Assembly: GCA_009760855.2 (NCBI GenBank)
Contig: WPIO01000003.1
Span: forward strand, 877,501 to 906,000
Origin: Cristatella mucedo
Taxonomy: Eukaryota > Bryozoa > Phylactolaemata > Cristatellidae
DNA length: 28,500 nt
Direction: 5' to 3'
The notes under the pieces were generated by a model. It saw only the letters and a list, made by a program, of their open reading frames with translations. It was not told where the DNA came from and ran no database searches. The position numbers were made by a program, and so were the translations under genes. Every line of letters starts with the position of its first letter. Positions within the stretch are counted from its first letter, which is position 1. Of the stretch, positions 18,935 through 28,500 are shown piece by piece.

Positions 18935-20075
18935 CTAACTCAAGGCTTCTTAGCCCCTTCCCTCTGGTCCTTTCCTACTAAGGGGAAGTATTATTTAGTA
19001 AAGGAAAGAAACCATCCTGACTTACGTCGGTGTGAACTCAGATCGTGTAGGACTTTAAGAGCCTAACAGGCTCACCATTGTAAGCTGCTTAACCTACTAG
19101 ATGTCCTAGTCCAAAATCGAGGTGAAAAAATTTCCCTTCAACGGGAGCTCCTGCTGAAAATAATCCTGTTATCCCTAGGGTAGCTTATTCTCCCGATCTT
19201 CATAGGAGGATCTTTGTTCTTTAGTAGATACTAATTAGCAGCTCTTCTAGAGGTAGTTCTGATGTACCTCGGTTGTCCCAACCAAAGTTTTAAGCTCTAC
19301 ACTTTTTTTTTTATAAATAGTAGTGTTTCAGAGCTTCACTTCAAAAGCTCCATAGGGTCCTTTTTGTCGTCTTAGGGGATTCAAGTCTTATCACGTGAAG
19401 GTAGGTTCTTAGAAATATGGGTAAGACCGCTAAGCTCTCGTTTAGCCATTGATTCTAGTCCCTAATAAAAAGACAAGTGAATAAGCTACCTTTGTATAGT
19501 CAAAATACTGCAGCCGTTAAGACTCGTCACTGGGCAGGCAATACCCTCTATAATTTTAGAGGGTATTGCCTGAGGCTATGGTTACTGTTGATCAAACTGA
19601 GGTCATGTTTACGGTTATGAAAACTTACGAGATTTTTTATAGCAAGTCGGAGCTTCTCTTGGCCGAGCTCCTTATCCATAGTTCTTTAAAAAAAGTAATC
19701 ATTATATTGATACCTATTATCTCCGTCTTAGCATAGTATATTCTGGCGAGTGTTAGTCAGAATTTCTAGATACTCTAGAGTTGCTTACATATGGTTGTTC
19801 TTTAATTGAAACTTACAATGTAACTTGTATCAAGGCTAATTTTAAGCCTAGGGTTAAGGTTAATCTTAACAGAATGGGCTTTGTTCAGAGATTATCCCCT
19901 TAGCAGGAAGTAGGATGTTAACCCTCTTATACTTTGATATATTTCTCAAGAAACCAGCTATAACCTAGTGCGACAGATATATTGTCTCTACTAAAGCCTT
20001 TTTTAACCTTTTTGCCACAAGGACTAATAGTTCTGAACTAGGGGTGAGTAGCTCTCTAGGCTTCGGGAAGATTAA
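18935..20075 (-). pseudogene. rrnL: rrnL (mitochondrial 16S rRNA), NUMT copy
   Basis: On the - strand from its 3' end: the sarcin-ricin region TTAGTAGGAAAGGACCAGA (about 18963-18981), the CTGAGTTC-type segment whose + strand reads GAACTCAGATCGTGTAGG (about 19032), the peptidyl-transferase region TACCCTAGGGATAACAG (about 19160-19180), and GACTATACAAAGGTAGC (about 19486-19502). Domain I-III sequence continues to about 20075. The length of about 1.14 kb is close to a full mitochondrial large-subunit rRNA but the 5' end may be short. Confidence 0.9.
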
Positions 20076-20599
20076 TTTCAAGAGGAGGGTTCAAATTTAT
20101 CGTCGTTCAGTTGAAGGAAGTTTGCAATTCAATATACAATTTCGACTTGGTTGCTGACGTGGACTACAAAAGTGCGTTTTATCTGCATCCTGTTGGCCTG
20201 GCTCCCATCCAGACCTTGCTGGTATTTCCTTATACAAACGTATGTACCTGATTATGTCTTCGTAATAAAGTCGTCTAACAAATAGACTAAACTCTTTCTG
20301 AATAAAATAAAAAATATTCAAAGGGCTATACAAATCTTCGGCGTCCAAATTTCTTTTCACAGAATGAGTAATGGAAATATTGCGTAATACAGATTGCAGA
20401 CAGAACAATATCCATCGGCTAAAAACGCGATTGGGCTTATGATGCTATTTTCGCAGATTTAGTGGTTAATTATTCAAGACTGAAGCTAGCGACTAGCATG
20501 TCGGAGAAGTCATTAATCAGAGCTTTCTTACTCTATTATGAGGAAGAATATGCAATACGTGCTTCCTTCGTGTAAGAATCCGCTTAGCCCTGTCTAGTC
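20076..20599. other. No recognisable gene
   Basis: A 103-codon open frame on the - strand (20097-20408) has no motif I know. The right edge of the NUMT is not sharp. Confidence 0.4.
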
Positions 20600-20660
20600 G
20601 CCGGTGGCTCAGTCGGGCAGTCATACCAGGGCTTCCTAATTCAATCAGGGAACACATCCA
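20600..20660 (+). mobile_element. tRNA-like head of a possible third SINE family
   Basis: GCCGGTGGCTCAGTCGGGCA looks like a tRNA 5' half with box A. TAATTCAATCAGG about 35 bp later is a decayed box B. No second copy is in the window, so it may be a lone tRNA pseudogene. Confidence 0.42.
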
Positions 20661-20929
20661 AGTAGGTCAGGCATGCTGCTCTCTTGCAGCTGAATCATCA
20701 AGCTGCCGCAGTACTTAGGTAATGAAGTGTTATATGATTAATCACTAGGATGGTGATACTCATGTTTTGCTTGATAGGTGCACTCTTGGAAACGTACGGT
20801 TCGTTGGTGCGAGTGGGTTTTTGTCTGTAATAATTGGTAACTCGCCGCCACATTCATTGTCGTTTTCGAATGCATGCTACCTACAAGCTTAGAGATGACT
20901 CAGTGCCCAGAGAATCAAGGCGTTTACTA
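20661..20929. other. No recognisable feature
   Basis: Spacer before LINE-B. The last part may include the decayed upstream end of its reverse transcriptase. Confidence 0.35.
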
Positions 20930-22420
20930 GCCACGCATTTTGCTAATAGTCGCTAAGGGCAGCATCGTGGTCAGACTATGGCTGACTTAATTAATAATCA
21001 TTTACATGAGTTTTTCGCTCATACTATTATTCCTTCGTGCTAACAATGACATTCTACGCAGCAACAATGACGGGAATGTCACTGCCCTAGCTCTGCTAGA
21101 TCTATCAGCTGCCTTCGACACCACTGGTAAGCCCTGATGGCACACTAGATAAGGCGGTGGCTTTTCATGATCTCGGTCCCGAGGTCGTGGTTTCGAATCA
21201 TGTGGTGGGTATTTCTGTATCGCCCCTGCAATCGGTGGCGATAGTCGTAAAGGCTTTTCTGTCGCTATACAAAAAGAGGCTGTTAAATCAGCCAGTATTT
21301 ATTTATTTACCATCGATCACGATGTCCTACTTGAACGATTGAGAACAATGATCGGTGTATCGAACGAGGCACTGTTGTGGCTTAAATCGTACTTGTCTGA
21401 TCGCATTCAATCCGTGTTGTGTGGGGGTCGGGTCTCACTCACGAGACGGGTGACGTAGAGTGCCCCAAGGGTCCGTCCTCGGTCCCTTGCTGCTCTCCAT
21501 TTATACTCAACCTCTGGGAAAAGTGATTAAGGCCCATGGAATAGGATATCACTATTATACTGACGATACTCAGCTGTATTTGTCATTCAAACCGTCGGAA
21601 TCTGCTGCAGCAACTGATAAAATGAATGCTTGCCGTGCTTAAATCCTGAATAACGGAAAATTTCTCAAAACTAAATGACGATAAAACCTAACTGGTGCTC
21701 ATAAGACACCCTAAGTGTGTGGCTGGATTAAAGGCTTGCTCTTCTAATAGGAATGCTGTTGTGCGACCATCACTTCGTGCTCGAAATTTGAGTGTCGTTT
21801 TCGACTGGTGGCTAAATTTTAAAAGCTCCATTAAGAAGACTGCTTCTACAGCTAGCCATCACGTCAGATCCCTATCTAAGATTAGCAGCTTTCTTCTAAA
21901 GTGGCTTGCAAAAATTTAACTAGCTCCTTAGTTCTATCTCGACTTGATTACCGCAATTTTTTTTGGCTGGGCTACCAAAAAAAGCAACTAGGTCACTGCA
22001 AATGGCTTTGACTATGGCGGCAAGGCTAGTTTTCAAGTTCCTGAGGTTTGAACATCCTTTGCTAAAAGAACTAGGATGGCTGCCGGTTGATCAACGGATA
22101 CAGAGCAAAGTTCTTAAGCTGACCCATAAGGCCCGCCATGGCTTGGCTCTTCCATAACTAGCTCAACTGCTGCACCAGTTTCAGCCTCTTCGTGCCCTCA
22201 GGCACGGTCAGGTATGGCCAATAAATTAGCTATTCCATTCCTCCGCTTAAAGACCGTTGGCCACAGAAGCTGTAGCTCTGCAGGTCCTAGACTATGGAAC
22301 TCGCGTCCAAGATTCTTACGCAGCGACAACCACTCACCTGCTGCTAACTATGGCTCACCCTTTTCAGCGGTCCTGAGCTGCTACTTCCTTGCTAGGCACT
22401 ACCTCAACTGCTCCACTGAC
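20930..22420 (+). mobile_element. LINE-B (L2-like) reverse-transcriptase copy, split by SINE-A
   Basis: Reverse-transcriptase blocks in order: NNDILRSNNDGNV and LALLDLSAAFDT before the SINE; then [55 protein letters not shown] and [14 protein letters not shown] (the active-site box as YTDD). These are followed by LNDDKT, FDWWLNFKSSIKKTA, HHVRSLSKI and the C-terminal RLVFKFLRFEHPLLKELGWL, PVDQRIQSKVLKLTHKA and SAGPRLWNSRPRFLRS. Several stops and shifts make it inactive. The tail differs from LINE-A, so it is a separate family. Confidence 0.88.
21132..21311 (+). mobile_element. SINE-A copy 3, nested in LINE-B
   Basis: It starts CCCTGATGGCACACTAGA and carries the decayed box B TTTCGAATCA. The inter-box inverted repeat is kept using G-T pairs, and the copy ends in TATTTATTTATTTA. 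It interrupts the LINE-B codons for SAAFDT-IDHDV. The left flank ends ACCA and the right flank begins ACCA, a possible 4-bp target duplication. The TAT/TTA-rich 3' end is longer than in copies 1 and 2. Confidence 0.87.
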
Positions 22421-23824
22421 TCTGCTATACTTCCCACTAACTATTTTCTGGTTGAGATAAAGTCTGTTGGTTACCAAATGCGTATCGAAATCTGCTTAGA
22501 CTGTGAGTTCGCAATTCAAACTCTCTTGCGTAACACCCACACAGTCTTCGTGGCTTTGTGGAGCTACAGGCGGAAATACGTTACATTAAATTACATGGGC
22601 TTTAATGGGTCACGGTAGACGTCGAGAGCACACACCCACAGGCAGCCACATTACACTCACGAACTCGATTGCAATTAATTTCGTTCGAACGCCTAGGACA
22701 TCATCGGCGTGATATTGCATCGCAGCTGCTCTTGCAGACGCTGCTCTCCTTGTGCGCTTTTGCATTTAGTTCTTCTATTTCAGTTCTCTTCGTAATCGCT
22801 AATGCCAAATTTTCGACACTGTGAGGCGACACTTGCACATAAGACAGGGTCTCAGCTTTCGAACTGCCGGTGTGTAAGTTCACGATCAGCTGTCGCATTC
22901 ATTATTTTTTGAAGACTAGTAGCTTTAAAGGTAAAATCATGCGAGCTTCTTTGTACCGAGACTTAGCTTTAAATGAATAGAACCAAAGCAGCCAGTGCAT
23001 GATAAGCACGGAGCACTGTTTCTTGATCTTTAATTGATCATCTAAATCATATCTCTTTTCAGCTTATGATTTTGTAAATTTTGTTTGCTTTTTTGAATTA
23101 GAAGTAATGGGCTACGATAAGAGTAACTAGCAAAGCTACAATGTTCGGTCAAGCCTTAGTTCTAAACGCAGCTCTGAAAAGGTAGGCTTTCACGCTTGTC
23201 ATGAAAGAATAAACGATCAGATTGGCTGACTTGCTGCATTCCGGTTTAGTGCTCCAGAACACATCAAGCATGACATAAATGTCTGATGCCCCTACGGTGT
23301 AGATATGTCAGGCCACAACTTGATCTTATTAATGTCGTCACGCCTATACGGCCAGCAATAATTGGTTTTTGACAATCTCGCAACCAAACGTCGTGCCAAG
23401 GTTGTAAAGGTATTACCCAGAGCTTAATAGTTTAATTCTCTACATACGTTCGGAAAATAGTAAGTGACCTTAGCATTAAATGTACTCCACATGCATATCG
23501 ATCGGCAGAAGGTTAGCATGCGAGCTTGTCAGTTGCACGGGGTTGAAAAAAGTCCTTGGAATAAAATTGGAAGCCTGTAGGCGCTCCTTTCCCACGTTCT
23601 TTGGATCAAGAGGACAGTGAGTTAAAGCACCAGTCGTCTGTAAAAATATTTTTTCCCAGGAATAGGTGCAGGCATAAAATACACTCACTTTAATAGGAAG
23701 AGTAAATAAGATTCTGACTTGAGTAGTATGTCGATCAGTTGACGAGGGCATCAATGATATTTTGATGCCAAACTCGAAGTTAGATTGTGCATCATGAGAT
23801 CTCCTGTGTTTCATTCATCGAACG
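22421..23824. other. No recognisable gene
   Basis: No family, tRNA or repeat identified. The first 200 bp may be the untranslated 3' region of LINE-B. Short open frames on both strands (for example 23476-23814 on -) show no motif. Confidence 0.4.
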
Positions 23825-24815
<991 letters not shown>

Positions 24816-24955
24816 ATGTTGACGGAGCTGTCGAATAAAAAACAATTACAGAACTTGAAAATATGCCGTGGTCGACGCGAAACCTGGAGAAATGTTCTGA
24901 CGAAAGCATTTAGCAGCCTGCTTAAAACTGCTATGTTAAAGTATCTTTCAAATGA

Positions 24956-24961
24956 AATAAA
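24956..24961 (+). promoter_or_regulatory. Possible poly(A) signal of the zinc-finger pseudogene
   Basis: AATAAA lies about 140 bp after the zinc-finger stop codon on the same strand. The short distance suits a 3' UTR, but the motif is common in AT-rich DNA. Confidence 0.35.
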
Positions 24962-26518
24962 ACATCCATAAGCTCCTAATAGTGTCTCTTTTTCCGCTTC
25001 CCGTGCTACAATTCTAGATGCCATAAGTAGATGCGAGAGTATTGACGGTTTACTTTCTAATTGTTATCAAAGCATGACCGAGACCCTTTGAAATTTGAAC
25101 CAATTACGATATGCCTATAGAACGCAGCCTGTTAGCTCGCTTTAGGCTGCTTATTTTGATTGGATATATTTGGAGCTGTATTGTTGGCAGCCCGTCACTA
25201 GTGCTATATAATTATGTAAGTTCATTGTGCCCGGGTCAAGCATAGAAAACAAACGTTCGAGAACTCGTGATTCAGTTACACGAGTGACTTATGTAAGCTC
25301 TGGTATTTGCATTGTAATCGTTTGGCGGCTGCTATCCGATTGCAGAAGCTACGGGCTGGTGAGCTGCAGTTCTGATGTTGGGCTAAGAGTTGGTATGTAC
25401 AGACAGATCATTCCCATACCGAGCTACGTAAAAAGGTGACTTAGCTCATCAGAGAATAACGTGTATTAAAAATCCACCTGCTTAATGAAGCAATTACCCA
25501 CAGCGAGTTCATTTGGCTGCTCATTTGGGTACTCGGGTTTGCAGAGCCGATTTTATCTGCCGGAAAGACTTTCTTTCAAATGCAGAAGGACAAATAGCTT
25601 TGCAATATATCTAGCAATACTAGTTGCGACTGGAAAGAATGTATGGCTGTTGATTATTAGCCTGGAAGTTGTAGGCAATCCAACTAAGAGGGACGAACAA
25701 ATTTAGCACTTGTTAATACGTATACTACAATAATGGAATATCAAAGAAATGAAGTTGCAAATACATTCGTCTATGTCTCAGCCTGTAAATTTATAACGCC
25801 ACAAAGACTGAGTGAATGAAAATGTGAAGAGAGCTTTCTAGAGCGTTTTTAAAGCTTAAGCGGCAAACAAAGGTAAACAAAATTGCCACTTACGGTAGGC
25901 AAAGGAGTTCATCTCCCTCAACAAAGACAAAGTTAAAAGCACCACGTGGAGCAGAAGTGACATAACGTCATTTCAGCTACCAGAAATGAGTGGAGCGAAG
26001 GTGTCAATCAAAAAGATTACTTTTTAGATATTACGATACCAGGATGTAAACCATTAATCCCCAGATGTACTTTCCCCATGTACCGGCTTTTCCATCACAA
26101 GATCACTCAAGAACGATGGCTGCATAAAAAAGTCTACGAATAAGTTATAGTTATCAAACAATATACTTACGCATTCAGCTGCAATATGTCTTGCTAAATT
26201 CTATAACGTATTGACTGCTAAATGCCAAATAGCATTCGTCAGGATTTTGTTAGCATTATTTAATTGAGTTTTACCAGCCAAGTTCTGTGACGTGCGGGTT
26301 TTCTGTTGCACGAACGTGCACGCGTCTCTTCAAACTGAATACACGAATAAGTTTTTTTCTACAATGCTGCCGATGGCAAGCCGATCTTACTTTGTGCAGA
26401 AGTAATGGTGAACACAACACAACCTTACTTTGCCTTTAGCAAGTTGCGATTTCTTTTCTTTTGCAAGATATTACCAGGAACTATTTAAAGACATCCAACT
26501 GGGTAGCGGAATTAGTCG
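24962..26518. other. No recognisable gene
   Basis: AT-rich unique-looking DNA. The open frames of 70-76 codons (24794-25024 on -, 25227-25439 and 25485-25706 on +) have no recognisable features. Confidence 0.4.
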
Positions 26519-26588
26519 AATGAAGCAGAGACCTACAGACCTAATGAAGCAGAGACCTACAGACCTACAGACCTAATGAAGCAGAGAC
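26519..26588. repeat. 24-bp tandem repeat with nested 8-bp repeat
   Basis: The unit AATGAAGCAGAGACCTACAG plus ACCT occurs at 26519-26542. It recurs at 26543-26574 with an extra ACAGACCT inserted, and again as a partial unit at 26575-26588. Confidence 0.92.
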
Positions 26589-26649
26589 GCTGCCCCTTTG
26601 GTATAATTTAATCCATCTCGTATTGTCGTCGAGCCTCATGCAGCACACT

Positions 26650-27690
26650 AATTGCCCGTGGAGTTTCACAAGAGTGCGTTCGTGGTCCTTTGCTATTCTT
26701 CTCTTATCATGAACCGCTCGGGAAAAGTGAGTTTGGCCCACGAAATAAGCTACAAATCAATTCGGACCGTAGTGAGCTGCAGCTCTCGTTCTAAACGAGC
26801 GAAATGTCTTACAATGGCCGAGAGACTGAATGCTTGCCTTGGAGTTTTTCGATCACGGATCCTACTCATTAAACACGCCAAGCCTGGGGCTTGACTAGGA
26901 TACTTTGCCTTTCTAATTGGTGGTGCTTTTATTTTACAGTTACAATGTGCTCGTATTTAGGTTTTCTCTTGATTAGCCGCCTAAATTTTGGAAGTTTTTA
27001 TTAAGAAGACTGACTTCACAACTAGCCATCAAGTCAAATTACTCTCTAAAATTAAGGGGTGCTTACCACCGCGCAGATTCTAGCTCATTGGTTCTGTCTA
27101 GACTAGATTATTGCAAATAAATTTTACCTGGGGTACTGGAACACGTCATTGGGCCGCTGTGGCTTGTGGTGAATACAGCTGCAATGTTAACCGCACAGTT
27201 ACAGAGGTTCAGCTGCGTCTAATTTTCTGACGGCGCTGCGATGGTTCTGAGTTAATTAACTGAAACATATTAAAGTTTTTACGCTGACTCACAAGACTCG
27301 CCATGGCGTATCTCATTGATACCCAGGTGATCTGTTGCACCATTTTCCTCCCCTAAGGCCTCCAGATTCTCTTCAGACGAAAAATAAGCTGTTCCATTGA
27401 TTTGCATTTATCTTCAGACGAAAAATAAGCTGTTCCATTGATTTGCACCGTGTTTCGGTAGGCGTTTTTGCTATGCAGGCAATCAACTGTGCAGGTTACT
27501 TCAACAAGTCTTGTGAAACGAAATCTGGTCTCATGCTGTCGTCTGTGGCACGTTCTTCTCAGCCGTCATGGGCTGCAACTACCACGCCGCTCACTTCCTC
27601 AACTGCTCACCCGACTCGGCGGAAGAATATTGAGCATCCGGCTATCATTTTGATTCGATCTAGAGTAGCTAACCCAAACACTGCCAGTTG
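26650..27690 (+). mobile_element. LINE-B fragment, heavily decayed
   Basis: Corresponds to LINE-B from 21460 onward. GPLLF-like and PLGKS-like sequence lies at 26680-26735, MAERLNACLGVF at 26814-26850, and ATTAAGAAGACTG followed by ACTAGCCATCA near 27000-27030 aligns to ATTAAGAAGACTGCTTC at 21831. The WNS-region remnant is near 27560. No intact frame remains. Confidence 0.72.
27370..27451. repeat. 41-bp perfect tandem duplication inside LINE-B
   Basis: TCTTCAGACGAAAAATAAGC and the following bases up to TTTGCA occur twice in a row, with the starts 41 bp apart (27370 and 27411) and no mismatch over nearly the whole unit. The perfect match contrasts with the decayed element around it, so the duplication is young. 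Confidence 0.88.
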
Positions 27691-27950
27691 ACCTACTACA
27701 TTAGAGGAGCTCATAGCATGCCTGTAAAAGCAAGTTGCATGGATTCTTTTAGATAAACGACTTGAATGTGTAGTGCATATTTCCTAATAAAAATTTCCAT
27801 ACATCACACATTCTAAGTCACAAGAAAAAACAAAAGAATTACAATTATTAGCCAATCAAAAAGGCGCCTTATATATTGTCTAGTTAACCAGTTCCCACTT
27901 CCGTGCCTAATCCCTTACTGGCTACTACGGTGCTTGACCGAACGACGTTT
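27691..27950. other. No recognisable feature
   Basis: AT-rich spacer between LINE-B and the final repeats. Confidence 0.35.
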
Positions 27951-28021
27951 TTCTGCAGCTCTCACAAAATCGTAATTCTTTCTGCAGCTCACACAAAATT
28001 TCGGCAGCTCGCACAAAATCA
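27951..28021. repeat. Three-copy degenerate tandem repeat
   Basis: Three units share the core GCAGCTC-CACAAAAT, spaced about 25 bp apart (27955, 27983 and 28004 onward) and differing by small indels. Confidence 0.75.
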
Positions 28022-28078
28022 TCTTGGCAAAAACTGGCTATATAGAGTAATGAAGATGTGTATATAAATATAAGAAAT

Positions 28079-28172
28079 ACATATATATATATATATATAT
28101 ATGTACACACACGCACACACACACGCACACACGCACGCACGCACGCACACACGCACACACGCACACACGCAC

Positions 28173-28239
<67 letters not shown>

Positions 28240-28262
28240 TATATATATATATATACATATAT
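28079..28262. repeat. Compound (AT)n - (CA/CG)n - (AT)n microsatellite
   Basis: An AT run (28079-28102) is followed by about 100 bp of CA mixed with CACG units, then another AT run with one GCAT interruption (28205-28262). It is alternating purine-pyrimidine throughout. The Y/I- and H/T-rich open frames over it are repeat translations. Confidence 0.96.
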
Positions 28263-28500
28263 GTATATGGATGAATATGTATAACTTTGCACAGCAAACG
28301 TATGCAAATCTCAATCAAGGTTCAGGCCTCAGCTCGCATAGCCCACGCAAAATGGAGCCGGCGATTGTTGAATCAGGGGTCTATAGCTAAACGAGCTTGG
28401 CCTACTTTGTACATAGTCCGGCAAAGTGCTACCGGAATAGCTAGCGGTTGTTCCCTACCGGTGACAATAGCATTGTTTCGCGCGGCAGCCTGTGCATGCT
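28263..28500. other. No recognisable feature
   Basis: Unique-looking sequence to the end of the window. Confidence 0.35.

Larger units (their letters stand above)
17403..20075. pseudogene. Nuclear mitochondrial insertion (NUMT), about 2.7 kb
   Basis: Contains trnM, nad1, trnP (-), part of nad6 and rrnL (-) in a nuclear context with LINEs on both sides. Reading with the nuclear code gives TGA stops in conserved Trp positions. Frameshifts in nad1 and nad6 show that it decayed after transfer. nad6 is cut off and is followed within about 50 bp by rrnL in the opposite direction, so the NUMT may join two mitochondrial pieces or carry an inversion. Whether this order matches the host mtDNA cannot be told here. 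A chimeric assembly is less likely because of the frameshifts. Confidence 0.92.

Noticed and set aside
19535-19576. Perfect 15-bp hairpin (CAGGCAATACCCTCT with its complement)
   Set aside because: It lies inside rrnL, where a helix next to the conserved GCCTGCCC segment is expected.

Overview
The window looks like nuclear DNA of a repeat-rich metazoan, most likely a marine invertebrate. The evidence is spliced exons with GT/AG borders, long introns, tRNA-derived SINEs, L2/CR1-like LINEs, long microsatellites and a nuclear copy of mitochondrial DNA. In that copy TGA reads as Trp, and AGG falls where Ser or Gly is expected, which points to an invertebrate-type mitochondrial code. The mitochondrial protein fragments look lophotrochozoan (for example mollusc-like), but the sequence alone does not fix the phylum.

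Region 1-10,800 holds one real nuclear gene: the last six coding exons of UTP6, a HAT-repeat protein of the U3 snoRNP / small-subunit processome. They lie on the + strand at 1203-1388, 1593-1670, 6103-6215, 7587-7653, 8786-8846 and 10610-10794. All splice phases agree, and together they give 229 residues plus a stop. The introns hold SINE and LINE fragments, very long (CAGA)n, (CA)n and (CTGT)n tracts, and a foldback element made from the end of a Tc1/mariner transposon.

Region 10,800-17,400 is intergenic and full of repeats. It has LINE-A fragments in both orientations, two copies of SINE family A, one of SINE family B, a candidate solo LTR and a strong 41-nt palindrome. One 203-codon open frame on the - strand is not recognisable.

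Region 17,403-20,075 is a decayed mitochondrial insertion (NUMT). In order it holds trnM, nad1, trnP (- strand), a truncated nad6, and rrnL on the - strand. Frameshifts in nad1 and nad6, and nad6 ending next to an oppositely oriented rrnL, show that it is not functional.

Region 20,900-27,700 contains two copies of a second LINE (LINE-B), one split by a SINE-A insertion. Between them is a degraded C2H2 zinc-finger gene of about ten fingers with a stop and two frameshifts. The window ends in a compound (AT)n/(CA/CG)n/(AT)n microsatellite.

The most interesting point is at the RNA level. The LINE-A 3' tail and the SINE-B tail share one stem-loop whose pairing is largely kept in diverged copies, as expected for a SINE that borrows the LINE's reverse-transcriptase recognition site.
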